Assembly (NCBI GenBank): GCA_011959105.1
Contig: BLLU01000216.1
Span: forward strand, 1 to 61,874
DNA: 61,874 nucleotides
Direction of reading: 5' to 3'
Source: Lachnospiraceae bacterium
GTDB lineage: Bacteria > Bacillota > Clostridia > Lachnospirales > Lachnospiraceae
Of this stretch, positions 1-9,613 are shown piece by piece. Position numbers and translations under genes: made by a program. Position 1 is the first letter of the stretch, and each line of letters begins with the position of its first letter. Below the pieces are notes generated by a model that saw only the letters and a program-made list of their open reading frames with translations, ran no database searches and had not been told where the DNA came from.

Positions 1-361
1 GGGTGGATAAAATAATGTGCTGTTGGTGGCGACCAGAATTCGCTGTTCAACACCGTACCCAAAATGAGAAGACCCTGCATGCCGACCTGATCCTTTCCGG
101 TATCACCCAACTGATAACAGTGGTTCTTGCGGATAAGATCGGCCACCATGAATACCTTCGGAGTTTAAAACCACTTATAGCATAGGAGTTACCAGCATCA
201 TAAAATCTGAGGCTTGTTAAAGTGCGCCTAAAATGCCGCCTTCACACAGTTGATGATACAATTCGTGCCCGCCATGAATTCATCTCTGCATTGATTCAGG
301 ATTTCAAACGAACCCAGCGAGTTTCGCAATCACCTATATATTAATACAAGGAGGATGGACA
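1..361. other. Gene-free 5' flank of the defence island
   Basis: I see no convincing gene here. Short open frames exist on both strands but show no recognisable motif and no good start signal. A reverse-strand frame over about 1-150 may be a gene remnant, but I cannot assign it. The right end holds the ribosome binding site (AAGGAGG, about 350-356) of the ATPase gene starting at 362. Confidence 0.5.
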
Positions 362-2941
362 ATGGAAGTACTGGAGGAACGCAAAATATATTTAGAGGGG
401 ACAAAGAAGAGCGAGGACACGGGGATTAGATATCCGCTGTATACGAATTGCTATGCCAATGCATTGGAGGCCATGTGGAGTAATATTCAATATAATAAGA
501 ACGCCAAGGCCCAGGGGGCGCCGCAGGGACTGGTAAGTAATATAATTGCTTTCATGGGTGTACGCGGAAGCGGGAAAACCACTGCGCTGAATGAGTTTAA
601 CCGCATTCTGGGTAAGCATGATGAATATATAGCCAAGCATGGCAAGGTATTGCTCCCTAATAGACAGAATCAGGATCAGAAATGTACTGGCGGCTTCCAT
701 GTGCTTAAAAGCATTGATGCTTCATTGTTGGAAAAGGATGAGGATATTATCGAATTAATTTGGGCCAATATGTTCAAGGATTTTGAACATACGCTTAAGG
801 GTAGTTCGAACTGCCGTGAATACAGGGAATACAGGGAAAACAGGGATGAGGCAACCAGAAGCATTGTAGATCAATTTGACAAGGTATATAAGAGTTATCA
901 GCAGTCTAAGGAAAAACAGGTGATGCTGGGAGACACGGTATTGGCAAAGCTGAAGAATCTGGCAAGCAGCCTAAAGACCAAGGAATTCTGTGATGAACTC
1001 ATAGAAAAGTTCCTGAAATATATGCATTATAGGGCAGATGGACAGGATACTAATTTTTTCCTGGTAGTTACAGTGGACGATCTGGATCTGAATTTGGAAA
1101 GCGGCTACAGGATCCTGGAGAACCTGTATCGATATCTGAATAACCCTTATGTGGTTGTTCTGATTGCGGTTGATCATTTACAGATAAAGATGATAAGCAA
1201 TAGGCACTTTATAGAAAATTTCTATGTGAAGGGGAAAAAGGATGAGCCTTTGTATGCCAGGCATGCGGAACAACTGTCCGGCGATTTTTTGGTGAAAGTC
1301 CTGCCGCAGTCCAATCGGGTTTATATGCCGGACTATAGAAATATATTGAATAAGGCGATCATAGTCGGAGCGGATCGGAGCAACTTTTTGAAGCAGTTTA
1401 TTCTTGGAAAAATTGCGGAAAAGATGGGGATATATTATGATGCGGTAGGTCTTAAGTGGCATTTTAGCGTTCCCAAAACACTAAGAGAAATAGTTCAATA
1501 CAACGACTTTTTGGAATCGCTGTGCAATATTAGTGATGTAGAGTGCGGTACAGAGGAAATAATACGGCGTTATGAAGCTAATCATGAGAGATTTAACAGA
1601 AATATCAGCGAAAATATGGGGGCTCGTATTTTAAACCTGCAGCAGCAGAGAATTTTTAGTATGATTTTGGGACGGAATATTGAACGCAGGGCGGAATATG
1701 CGGTCAACTTTTTGAACAATGAGAGAAAGATTACCGCACAAGAAGAGAATCAGCAGAAACTGTCTGACTTTGTTGATGACCAGAATTATTGCTATAGTGA
1801 TTTGCTGGAGGCAATCTATTCATTGGGACGGGAGGATTATAATCAAAAAGTATTGATTCACTGTGTGTTGGCCTCTTTTACATCGGAAATGACAAAAGAA
1901 TATTACGATTATGTAAACAATCCAAATGAAGCGGTGCAAAACGAGGCGGCAAGACGGCTGGAAAGTTTTTTGGGAAATACCGTTGGGGGAAACTGGCTTA
2001 ACAAAATGGGATTTGGGGTGGTGGCTGATAAGAACACCAATCAGGAACCTATTGTACTTCAGTGGACTGATCAGGGAGATATTGGACATTTTAAACATAC
2101 TTTTAGAATTGAGAGGAATGATGGAAGGAAGACGCTTCTAATAAACGATCTTTCTTTTATAGTTCCGATACTGGAGTGCGTCTTTATACTGTTCCCGAAT
2201 TACTACGACAATAATGGAAATAAAGCAGAGCCGGTATGGAACATAGAAATCATAGGGGGAGAAGGGAATGTTGATACCATTGATGTGGAAGTTGCCAATA
2301 AAAGGGCGGATTTTGATATTTGGGGCTTTGTGGGAAAGGAGATCATAATAGAAGGCAGGTCGAACTTGCAGATACAAACGGAAAAAATAGTGGAGGCTTT
2401 GCACGCTGGTTTTATTGTGTATAAGAAAAAGGAAGGAAAAAAGATAAAGGAGGAGCAGAAAGAGACTTGGCGGAGGCATCTATTGGAAAAATCTATTTGG
2501 CATGAAAGCAAAGAGCGTAAAATATATTTCCCCTTTTATAATCTGGATCTGGCTTATAATGTTATAAAACGTGTAAAAAGAAAAATGGTGATGGAAACCA
2601 TTGATAAGAGTGAAATTCTGACATATTTACAGAGAGTATATGGTCATATCGCATATGAACTGGCGAGAGAGGATCAATTTTACAAGGAAGCTGATAATTC
2701 AATAGAAGAGCCCCATGGGAATACCGGGAAATCCATTGCCTCCAGCTTTAAGGAGGATTTTGTCAGTCACCCTTTTATCAAAGCCATTGGATATCGATAT
2801 TGGGATAAGGAGACTAAAGAAACAATAACAGTTGAAGAAAAAATCAATCAAAATGATTTTAATGAGCTTCTATATTTAATTTTTAAAGAGTTTCATACTG
2901 CTAATGAAATGGATAAATATGCGGTTGCAGAAGTGGAATGA
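362..2941 (+). CDS. rdrA: RADAR defence ATPase RdrA
   Basis: An 859-residue P-loop ATPase and first gene of a RADAR pair. A Walker A motif GVRGSGKT lies at residues 66-73, and a Walker B-like stretch VDDLDLN at about 238-244 follows a hydrophobic strand. The long C-terminal part has no motif I can name. The family is known to assemble with RdrB and to support adenosine deamination in phage-infected cells. The assignment rests on the size, the ATPase motifs and above all the adjacent large deaminase. The start ATG follows AAGGAGG at good spacing. The stop TGA overlaps the ribosome binding site of rdrB nine bases on, so the two genes should be co-translated. Base composition is A+T-richer than the downstream housekeeping genes, fitting transfer. 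Other KAP/STAND-like ATPases would be the alternative if the neighbour were absent. Confidence 0.85.
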   Translation: MEVLEERKIYLEGTKKSEDTGIRYPLYTNCYANALEAMWSNIQYNKNAKAQGAPQGLVSNIIAFMGVRGSGKTTALNEFNRILGKHDEYIAKHGKVLLPNRQNQDQKCTGGFHVLKSIDASLLEKDEDIIELIWANMFKDFEHTLKGSSNCREYREYRENRDEATRSIVDQFDKVYKSYQQSKEKQVMLGDTVLAKLKNLASSLKTKEFCDELIEKFLKYMHYRADGQDTNFFLVVTVDDLDLNLESGYRILENLYRYLNNPYVVVLIAVDHLQIKMISNRHFIENFYVKGKKDEPLYARHAEQLSGDFLVKVLPQSNRVYMPDYRNILNKAIIVGADRSNFLKQFILGKIAEKMGIYYDAVGLKWHFSVPKTLREIVQYNDFLESLCNISDVECGTEEIIRRYEANHERFNRNISENMGARILNLQQQRIFSMILGRNIERRAEYAVNFLNNERKITAQEENQQKLSDFVDDQNYCYSDLLEAIYSLGREDYNQKVLIHCVLASFTSEMTKEYYDYVNNPNEAVQNEAARRLESFLGNTVGGNWLNKMGFGVVADKNTNQEPIVLQWTDQGDIGHFKHTFRIERNDGRKTLLINDLSFIVPILECVFILFPNYYDNNGNKAEPVWNIEIIGGEGNVDTIDVEVANKRADFDIWGFVGKEIIIEGRSNLQIQTEKIVEALHAGFIVYKKKEGKKIKEEQKETWRRHLLEKSIWHESKERKIYFPFYNLDLAYNVIKRVKRKMVMETIDKSEILTYLQRVYGHIAYELAREDQFYKEADNSIEEPHGNTGKSIASSFKEDFVSHPFIKAIGYRYWDKETKETITVEEKINQNDFNELLYLIFKEFHTANEMDKYAVAEVE

Positions 2942-2950
2942 GGAAATAAA

Positions 2951-5494
2951 GTGTACAACTTAGATGAAATTGTAAAAACATATTTTAGTTCCGTGAGCGG
3001 ATGGTGGATTTTGAATGAGACAGTATCATATAATAAATTTCCCCAGCAGCAATTTATGATGCTATCCAGGGACTTTTTCTATCACTATAGTGATACGGAG
3101 GTTGCCCAACTGTATTGCTATAGTGAAAAGGAAAGTCAGGAGGGAGGTTTGTTTGCGGGAACCAAAGGCCGCAGCCGGCTGAATGTATTCGCGGCATTGG
3201 AGGAACTGGCGGAGCAGTTGCTTACTACGGAAAATAATCACCCGGTGTGCATCTATAAACATCTGCTTCGGTTTCGAAGCGTGACCCAGCAGGTGGAGGA
3301 GGATCTGCTGGTTTGCGCATATCTGGCGATGCGCCACAAGAGGTATCGGGAAAATTGTACCGATTTCGCATGGAATACCACCATAGAGCACAACAACGAA
3401 CAACTCCGCTCTATTATGAATAAAAAGATATCCGAGAACCATTTTCACTTATACGGTTCCGCGCCTATGTATCATCTGATCTGGATTCAGATTATGAACC
3501 ATGTGTCGCCGGGAGACGATATAGACAACTTGTGCAAAAAATTGGAAACAAGCCAGAGAGTGGTACAACGCCATTATTCACAGCAATACAAAGAAGACTC
3601 CTTCACGGCCAGAATTATCAAGGCGGCGCTGATCCGGGTATTTCTGGTGCGTTACTGCACAGAGTATAAATGTGAGGATTCATGGCAGTCCCTTATGGAA
3701 TGCGTGCTTTTGGAAGAGAGCAGGGTTGAGGCATATTGCGATGAGATTCAGACCTGTATAGATATGATGAAATCATATGGCCAGTTGGGCAAGGGGGGTG
3801 AAGACTGGGATTATGCTTTGTATAGTGTACCATATGTTGTCTCCATGGAGGAGGAGCATTTCTGGGTGGGCGGCGAACGCTGGCTGATGTACGAAATGCT
3901 GAAACGGGAGATGAATGGGAATATTCCGAAAAAGTATGTCCAATGGTTTTATGCTTATCTGGTCATAAAGCAAAGCATACGCTGTGAATTGGTCCAGGTC
4001 AATGAAGCGGTGGGCTTTGCGAATTTTGCCGTCTATTCTGGGCGCAAAAGCGGGGTATACAAAAACATTCCCAAAATGATCGAGAGCGCGGTATATGGAA
4101 GCGTGGAAAGCGGGAATATCCAGTCGCTGGAAATCAGAGTGGCGCCGGCAAAAACCGCGGAAGATAATGCCAATAATATTGCCGGCATTGACAAGGTAAT
4201 ACAGAACAGGGGAAAGGGGCAGCTCCCCAGATCAGCCTACTATTTTGTATTCCATTTTCTCAAGAGAGGGGACCAGGATCTTCCCGAGGAGAGTTGTTTT
4301 TGCGGACATCTTTGCAGGCATTATAAAAAAAGGCAGGAATTGGAGGAGGAGGCCAATGCCATCTATCGTTTCAGAGAGGGCTATCGGGAGACTGCGGCCA
4401 ATGTTCTGGGAATTGACGCCTGCTCCATGGAGATCGGATGTCGGCCGGAAGTGTTTGCCGTGGTTTTCCGTTTCCTGTCGGAACATGTGGTGTCGGATAT
4501 ATGGGGGGCCTGCCCTGTGGGGCAGTTGAAGATGACCTACCATGTAGGCGAGGACTTTTTAGATGTGGTGGACGGACTGCGGGCCGTGGATGAGGCGATC
4601 CGATTTCTGAACCTGCAGTGTGGCGACCGCATCGGTCACGGAACGGTGCTTGGAACCGATGTGAGAAAGTGGTATCAGTTCAAGGACAATACCATCCTGA
4701 TTACGCAGCAGGACTATCTGGATAATGTGGTGTGGTTGTATCACAAATTGATGGAATACAAGATAGAGGGGATGGAGGTGCTCCGCGGCACACTTTTGGA
4801 ACAATTTGATTTCTACTTCTCCTTGATATATGGAAGCAGGCCGGGACAGCATGTAAAGGAGAGCATCTATGCCTATTATGAGGCATGGAAGCTGAGAGGA
4901 GACGCCCCTCATCTATATTTATCCCAAAGGTATTGCGGGGATGAGGCTTATGAGGAGGTGTGGCTGGTGAACCAAAAGTATCCGGAAGACTTTTCGATTC
5001 GGAAAAGGGAGGAGATAAGCCGGCTGTACTATATGTATCACTATGATTGGAAAGTGAGGAAGATAGGCGCCCAAAGCATACAGAAGTATCTCCTGCCCAT
5101 ATATGTGGATGGCGTGGTGGCCGTACAGAAGGCTATGCAGAGAGAAGTGGCCATCAGAGGGATAGGGGTAGAAGCCAATCCTTCTTCTAATCTGGCGATC
5201 GGAGTGATCCGGGGCTATGAGGAACATCCCATAGTACAAATGTATAACAAAGATCTTACCTGGGATATGGAGAAGCTGTCTGCATGTCCGCAGATCCATG
5301 TATCCATTAACACGGACGACAAGGGCATTTTTCATACATCGCTGGAAAACGAATATGCGCTCATGGCCTGTGCGCTGGAAAAAGTGAAGGATGAAAAGGG
5401 ACAAAATATATATAATCGGCAGATGATTTATCAATGGCTTGATAACATCAGGGAGATGGGGAATATGCAGAGCTTCAAGGGCAGGGGCAGCTGA
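2951..5494 (+). CDS. rdrB: RADAR adenosine deaminase RdrB
   Basis: An 847-residue protein carrying dispersed adenosine-deaminase signatures: HFH (H164, H166) for metal binding, HVGE (H531-E534) for the catalytic Glu, GHG (H563) and the late NTDD (D789-D790). A conserved-looking EANPSSN lies just before the last motif. Ordinary adenosine deaminases are about 340 residues. The much larger size with big insertions, directly behind an rdrA-like ATPase, is the RADAR arrangement, in which adenosine is converted to inosine in nucleic acid or nucleotides during infection. The start is GTG, with the ribosome binding site GAGGAAA inside the end of rdrA. The metal ligands and the acid all appear present, so the enzyme is probably active. 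Confidence 0.88.
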   Translation: MYNLDEIVKTYFSSVSGWWILNETVSYNKFPQQQFMMLSRDFFYHYSDTEVAQLYCYSEKESQEGGLFAGTKGRSRLNVFAALEELAEQLLTTENNHPVCIYKHLLRFRSVTQQVEEDLLVCAYLAMRHKRYRENCTDFAWNTTIEHNNEQLRSIMNKKISENHFHLYGSAPMYHLIWIQIMNHVSPGDDIDNLCKKLETSQRVVQRHYSQQYKEDSFTARIIKAALIRVFLVRYCTEYKCEDSWQSLMECVLLEESRVEAYCDEIQTCIDMMKSYGQLGKGGEDWDYALYSVPYVVSMEEEHFWVGGERWLMYEMLKREMNGNIPKKYVQWFYAYLVIKQSIRCELVQVNEAVGFANFAVYSGRKSGVYKNIPKMIESAVYGSVESGNIQSLEIRVAPAKTAEDNANNIAGIDKVIQNRGKGQLPRSAYYFVFHFLKRGDQDLPEESCFCGHLCRHYKKRQELEEEANAIYRFREGYRETAANVLGIDACSMEIGCRPEVFAVVFRFLSEHVVSDIWGACPVGQLKMTYHVGEDFLDVVDGLRAVDEAIRFLNLQCGDRIGHGTVLGTDVRKWYQFKDNTILITQQDYLDNVVWLYHKLMEYKIEGMEVLRGTLLEQFDFYFSLIYGSRPGQHVKESIYAYYEAWKLRGDAPHLYLSQRYCGDEAYEEVWLVNQKYPEDFSIRKREEISRLYYMYHYDWKVRKIGAQSIQKYLLPIYVDGVVAVQKAMQREVAIRGIGVEANPSSNLAIGVIRGYEEHPIVQMYNKDLTWDMEKLSACPQIHVSINTDDKGIFHTSLENEYALMACALEKVKDEKGQNIYNRQMIYQWLDNIREMGNMQSFKGRGS

Positions 5495-5673
5495 ACGCAT
5501 CGGATCTTTCGGATCCCGCAAGGCTCGATTACGACCTGAAGGGTATATGAGGATAAATGAAATATGTGAAAATCTAAATCTCCCACGGAGGGGCATATTG
5601 CGAGATTTGTGTCTGCGCGTTGCTTGCCACAAACTCGTCATGCGCAAAAAACAACGCAGAAATGAGGAAAAAA

Positions 5674-7641
5674 ATGAATTACATAGAAAGATTGGACAAA
5701 GAAAAGCTGGCTCAGACCATGGAACAGAATATCTCTTATTTAGATTGTGTTGCGGAACAGATGAAGCAGGGGTATGTTTCAGTGTTTACAGGCGCGGGTC
5801 TGTCAATTGAATCAGGATATGTGGACTGGAAGAGATTGCTGGAACCCATCCGTAAACAGATGCGCTTAGATGCCAATATGGACTTGACCGAATTGGCACA
5901 GTATTATAAAAACCAGTATGGAAGGCAGGGATTGAATGATGTGGTATTTAATGAATTTGCCAAGATGCCCAAGAGCAACGATAATGTTTCCTGGCTGGCA
6001 AAGCTGCCGATAAAAGAATTTTGGACAACCAATTACGATGATGTCCTGGAGAGGACCATAGAAAAGCAGGGAAGAGTGGTAGAAACCATTATCAATCAGG
6101 AATCGTTCAAATATCATGATCCGCAGCGCGACGCAGTGGTCTATAAGATGCATGGGGACAAAAAATATCCGGACGATGTGGTTTTAACCAGGGAGGACTA
6201 TCAGAGATATGATGAAAGCAGGCAGCTTTTTACGAAGCTGTTGTCGGTAGAACTTGTGAGCAGGACCTTCCTTTTCATAGGCTTTAGCTTTAACGATCCC
6301 AATTTGGAAAGGATTTTAAGTATTGCAAAGAACTCCTTAAACAGCAGGACGATGCCGAGGCACTATTGCTTCATGAGGAAAGTCCAGATAACAGACTATG
6401 ATGCGAATCAGGAAAACCAAGTAAAGGATGTGTTTGAAAAATATCTCCAGGATAAAAACTATCAGGAACTGCGCATTAAGGATATGGCCAATTATGGGAT
6501 TTATACAATACTGATTGATGACTTCAAACAGATCACATTGATGCTGGAGTATCTATATAATAAGCATATAGCGGATAATGTCTTTGTTTCCGGTGGAATT
6601 GATCCGGAAATAGAGAATGGGTACGGGACTTTTGATCAGGAACGGCGAGACGAAAAAGGCTTGAGTTATGCGGAGAGATTCCTTACAGATCTCGGCAAAG
6701 CATTGATTGATGAGGGATTCCGGGTTTACACCGCGTTTGGCGTCGGGGTAGGCAATTATATCCTGTCGGGTGTTTTAAAGAGTCCGAAGAATGATTTGCA
6801 TAATTCCAACTTAACCAACAGTAAGATCCACATCAGCAGCCTGATTGATAAAGATGATAAAGACGGGATCAGGAAGGAATTAATCAATAAGTGCAACAGT
6901 ATAATTTTTCTGTTTGGCCATGCCAATGAGGGGCAGGACGGATATAAGTCCGGAATCTGGCAGGAGTATGAAATAGCCCAAAAAAGTGATAAATTCCTGG
7001 TTCCGATCAGGCAGACCGGGCTTTCGGCTGAGAAGATTTACAGTGAATTAAAGAGAGACGGGAAACTGCCTGAAATATTAGCTTTCTTAGAGGAAGATTG
7101 TGATCGGAAAGATCTGGTAAGCGAGATTATTAATGCATTGAAGGAATATCGAGAGGAAAGGGAAAAGAAATTAAAGGAGAAACTGTTTGCCGATATCACC
7201 AGGCATGAAACGGGTGTTTTTATCAGCTATCGTTATGATGCGGACAATGATATCGCAAAAAAAATAGTTGAGAAAATAAATAATGACAAGTCGAATTCTT
7301 ATATTGTTAAGGTGGAGAGTAAAAAGATAAAAAAGGAGAAGAAAATAAAGCATTGGATTGACAAAACAATGAAGACAACTCGAATTACCGTTTTGCTGCT
7401 CAGCAAGGAAACCCTGGAGAGTAAATATGTTTCTTATGAATTGGAAAAGAGCTTATCAGGAGGTAAGCTGTTGTTGCCAATTATGATAGATCGCGGAGGG
7501 AAGGGTTTCAGTGAAGACGAGGAGAAAGCAATCTTGTGCAAGCTGAAAGGAAGGATCTCCGGTCAAGACATAGAGGTAAAAAAATGGTACGAGGGTGAAG
7601 GCGAAAAAAACATTATAAACTGGTTAAATGAAATGCTGTAA
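5674..7641 (+). CDS. SIR2-SLOG-TIR fusion (single-chain Thoeris-like)
   Basis: A 655-residue protein with three domains. (1) SIR2 NADase, about 25-280: GAGLS at 40-44, TTNYDD with N120 and D122, MHGD with H160, then GFSFNDPN. N120 and H160 are 40 residues apart, like the catalytic N112/H152 of Bacillus ThsA. (2) SLOG/STALD domain, about 303-490: FVSGG, then AFGVGVGN and FLFGHANEG, resembling the ligand-binding half of ThsA. (3) TIR domain, about 514-655: GVFISYRYD, KHWIDKTMK and SKYVSYELEKS, matching the DUF1863 TIR of ThsB. E589 in SYELE is a candidate catalytic Glu. In type I Thoeris, ThsB makes a cyclic ADP-ribose signal that ThsA senses before destroying NAD; here both halves sit in one chain. 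The ATG at 5674 is chosen for its GAGGAAA; an in-frame start at 5620 lacks one. It lies 179 bp after rdrB on the same strand. Confidence 0.85.
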   Translation: MNYIERLDKEKLAQTMEQNISYLDCVAEQMKQGYVSVFTGAGLSIESGYVDWKRLLEPIRKQMRLDANMDLTELAQYYKNQYGRQGLNDVVFNEFAKMPKSNDNVSWLAKLPIKEFWTTNYDDVLERTIEKQGRVVETIINQESFKYHDPQRDAVVYKMHGDKKYPDDVVLTREDYQRYDESRQLFTKLLSVELVSRTFLFIGFSFNDPNLERILSIAKNSLNSRTMPRHYCFMRKVQITDYDANQENQVKDVFEKYLQDKNYQELRIKDMANYGIYTILIDDFKQITLMLEYLYNKHIADNVFVSGGIDPEIENGYGTFDQERRDEKGLSYAERFLTDLGKALIDEGFRVYTAFGVGVGNYILSGVLKSPKNDLHNSNLTNSKIHISSLIDKDDKDGIRKELINKCNSIIFLFGHANEGQDGYKSGIWQEYEIAQKSDKFLVPIRQTGLSAEKIYSELKRDGKLPEILAFLEEDCDRKDLVSEIINALKEYREEREKKLKEKLFADITRHETGVFISYRYDADNDIAKKIVEKINNDKSNSYIVKVESKKIKKEKKIKHWIDKTMKTTRITVLLLSKETLESKYVSYELEKSLSGGKLLLPIMIDRGGKGFSEDEEKAILCKLKGRISGQDIEVKKWYEGEGEKNIINWLNEML

Positions 7642-7777
7642 AACGATCTGATCTTTGGGTGAAACGGCATCGAAATCCCGAAAGGAAAATTAGATGGAAA
7701 AAGGGTAGTTCCGGGATGGCGTGAGAAGTGTGACAGCACGGAGAACGAACAGGAATGCATAGAGGAACTTTTGACGA

Positions 7778-7806
7778 TTGACAAGACTTTGGCGGAGTGC
7801 GATACT
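7778..7806 (+). promoter_or_regulatory. Promoter, sigma-A type
   Basis: TTGACA at 7778-7783, a 17-base spacer, then GATACT at 7801-7806. It lies 86 bp before the start of the next gene and after the end of the defence genes. Confidence 0.5.
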
Positions 7807-7891
7807 ATACCAGTGTGCCGACAGGAAACGTAAAAGTTGCATCGATAAAGACCGGAATAATATACAGCCAATATTAAGCGCAGAGGTAAAC

Positions 7892-8407
7892 ATGAAAACA
7901 GTAATACTGACAGAACAACCCATTAACAACATAAACGGCATGAAATATTTCAGAGATAAGCTGATCGGTGAGGACAAAGCAGAAGTCACATGCCTGCAAT
8001 ATAGCCCGAAGGAGCGCAGAGACATAATCGGCGAGATCAGGGCCCTGCGCCCGGATGTGCTGGTCACAGTGGATTTGCCGGGCTTTGAGCAGCGTACTCT
8101 CACGGATAATATTTCTTACAATCTATTAGATTGCAAGCAGCTGCATTTGCTGCTCCATGAGAACCCGGGCAACGAATCCTGCCTGGCCGGACAACTGAGC
8201 ATCGCCATGTTCTTTTACTGCCAGGGAGATGCTCTTTATAACCGTCTGGCGCAAAGGTATCCTCATTTGCCCTATCTGAAAAAACTTTCGGAAAAGCCGG
8301 AGAATCCAGGGCAGTTAAATGCAGACGATCGGACAGAAAGCCGCAGCGGAGCGTGTTATTATGAAGCCTTACAGGAGATGCTGCAGGAGTGGAGGCCCGG
8401 GCTGTAA
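7892..8407 (+). CDS. Unknown 171-residue cytosolic protein
   Basis: I do not recognise this family. The protein is soluble-looking, with no signal peptide or membrane segment. An alpha/beta start (TVILTEQ) is followed by RPDVLVTVDLPGF, which resembles one half of a Rossmann or GT-B glycosyltransferase fold. It faces a CgeB-type glycosyltransferase that converges on it from the opposite strand, so a role with that enzyme is possible but is only inference. The ATG at 7892 is chosen because AGAGGT stands just upstream; the frame stays open to 7778, but that position is the -35 hexamer of a likely promoter. Base composition is closer to the housekeeping genes than to the defence island. Confidence 0.6.
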   Translation: MKTVILTEQPINNINGMKYFRDKLIGEDKAEVTCLQYSPKERRDIIGEIRALRPDVLVTVDLPGFEQRTLTDNISYNLLDCKQLHLLLHENPGNESCLAGQLSIAMFFYCQGDALYNRLAQRYPHLPYLKKLSEKPENPGQLNADDRTESRSGACYYEALQEMLQEWRPGL

Positions 8408-8442
8408 GCTGCCGCAGCTAAAGACAGGCTTGGTCTGAAACA

Positions 8443-8474
8443 GGCGGGGTCCCGGTTCTCACCCCAACCCCGCC
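8443..8474. terminator. Hairpin between convergent genes
   Basis: GGCGGGGT (8443-8450) pairs with ACCCCGCC (8467-8474) across a 16-base loop. It spans the end of the reverse-strand glycosyltransferase gene and could stop transcripts from both sides, though there is no long T-run. Confidence 0.4.
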
Positions 8475-9613
8475 GCCTGAAACATCCTCTCTATCTTATC
8501 CGGATAGGCAAAATCCTCGCAAACCCTTCGATACCCGTTCAGCGCAATCTCTTGGCGGATTTCTTCATGCTTCAGATAGAAATCCGCCTTGTCAAAAGCA
8601 TCCTCCATGCTTCCGTACAGGATGGCATCTTTTCCATCCTCAAAAGATTCCGCCAGTTCCGGCTGATAGTTGGAGAGCAATACGCCCTTTGCACCCATGA
8701 TGTCCAGGGAGCGCAGGGGGATGCCGGACTGAATGCTCTTTAGCGTGGGGCAGAGATTCAGGCGGCTGTACCGGAAAACCCCGGGCATCTCGCTGTGATA
8801 TTTCACCGGGCCGCAGGACTTGACCGGGGTGGAAAAGTCATAGGGCCCGGTGGAGTAAAAACGGGTGTCATAAAGTTCCCCCATCTGTTCGATGAGGAAG
8901 GTTCTCTCCAGATGGGTGATCTGGACGGCGATGGCATAGGACAGCCCCCGGCGGTTCAGGGAGACGGAGGTCTGTCCCAGCTTTCGGAAGGAGTTGTTCA
9001 GACGTTCCAAGAATTCCTCCGTGATCAGATCTTCCAGAAAATTATACCCATAGACCCGCAGCTGCGCCTGGATCAGGCCCTCCACAAATCCCTTGCAGTA
9101 ATCGTCCGCCGGATAGAGCAGAGCCTCCAGCGGGGAATCGTACAGACGCCCCACGAAGGACACATCGGCCCGGTAGGAGGCGGCCTGGGCGGGGGTAAAA
9201 GCCAGAGCGTCCAGACGGCCTGTGTTGACAGCCAGGGGCAGATGGAATACCTGGGAGTAGCCTTCGGCCCGGTAACTCTCCACCTCTATGCGGTCAAACA
9301 GGAAGATATAGTTGGTCTCGTATGAGAAGTAGTCTTTCAGCCTTTCCTCCAGCGGACTGTCGTAGCACCAGGAAAGATATTTGATGCTGTGTTTTTTACA
9401 CAGCTTTGCAACCAGCGGGAAAAAGTTGACGCTTACCACTGCGTCATAGGAACTTTCCGACAGATATTTGGCAAAACGGTTTTCAAAAAATTCATCCTCA
9501 AATTTGTCCGGGAAGTGGTAATAAACGGTCCTGCAGTGATGTCCGGCCTGTTCCAGATAATATAAAAAGTCCCGATAGGTGTAACTTCCCATGTCATAAA
9601 ATAGAATCTTCAT
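8459..9613 (-). CDS. CgeB-family glycosyltransferase
   Basis: A 384-residue GT-B type glycosyltransferase of the CgeB/DUF3880 kind. The N-terminal half (MKILFYDMGSYTYRDF, then LSWCYDSPLE) matches the DUF3880-like Rossmann half. The C-terminal half has the typical YSRLNLCPT, GIPLRSLDIMGAKG and FEDGKDAILY run seen in proteins that choose a sugar donor from a sliding window of the chain. There is no membrane segment, so it is cytosolic. Such enzymes often glycosylate surface proteins or polysaccharides; the acceptor cannot be read here. The start at 9613 is preferred to 9637 because AGGGA lies about ten bases upstream and the chain then begins with the first strand. Confidence 0.75.
   Translation of the reverse strand: MKILFYDMGSYTYRDFLYYLEQAGHHCRTVYYHFPDKFEDEFFENRFAKYLSESSYDAVVSVNFFPLVAKLCKKHSIKYLSWCYDSPLEERLKDYFSYETNYIFLFDRIEVESYRAEGYSQVFHLPLAVNTGRLDALAFTPAQAASYRADVSFVGRLYDSPLEALLYPADDYCKGFVEGLIQAQLRVYGYNFLEDLITEEFLERLNNSFRKLGQTSVSLNRRGLSYAIAVQITHLERTFLIEQMGELYDTRFYSTGPYDFSTPVKSCGPVKYHSEMPGVFRYSRLNLCPTLKSIQSGIPLRSLDIMGAKGVLLSNYQPELAESFEDGKDAILYGSMEDAFDKADFYLKHEEIRQEIALNGYRRVCEDFAYPDKIERMFQAAGLG

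Noticed and set aside
1..185. A 60-codon frame at the left edge
   Set aside because: No motif, no ribosome site, and unusual composition; the reverse strand is equally open.
7778..7891. Longer N-terminus for the unknown 171-residue protein
   Set aside because: The upstream start overlaps a promoter -35, and the chosen ATG has a ribosome site.
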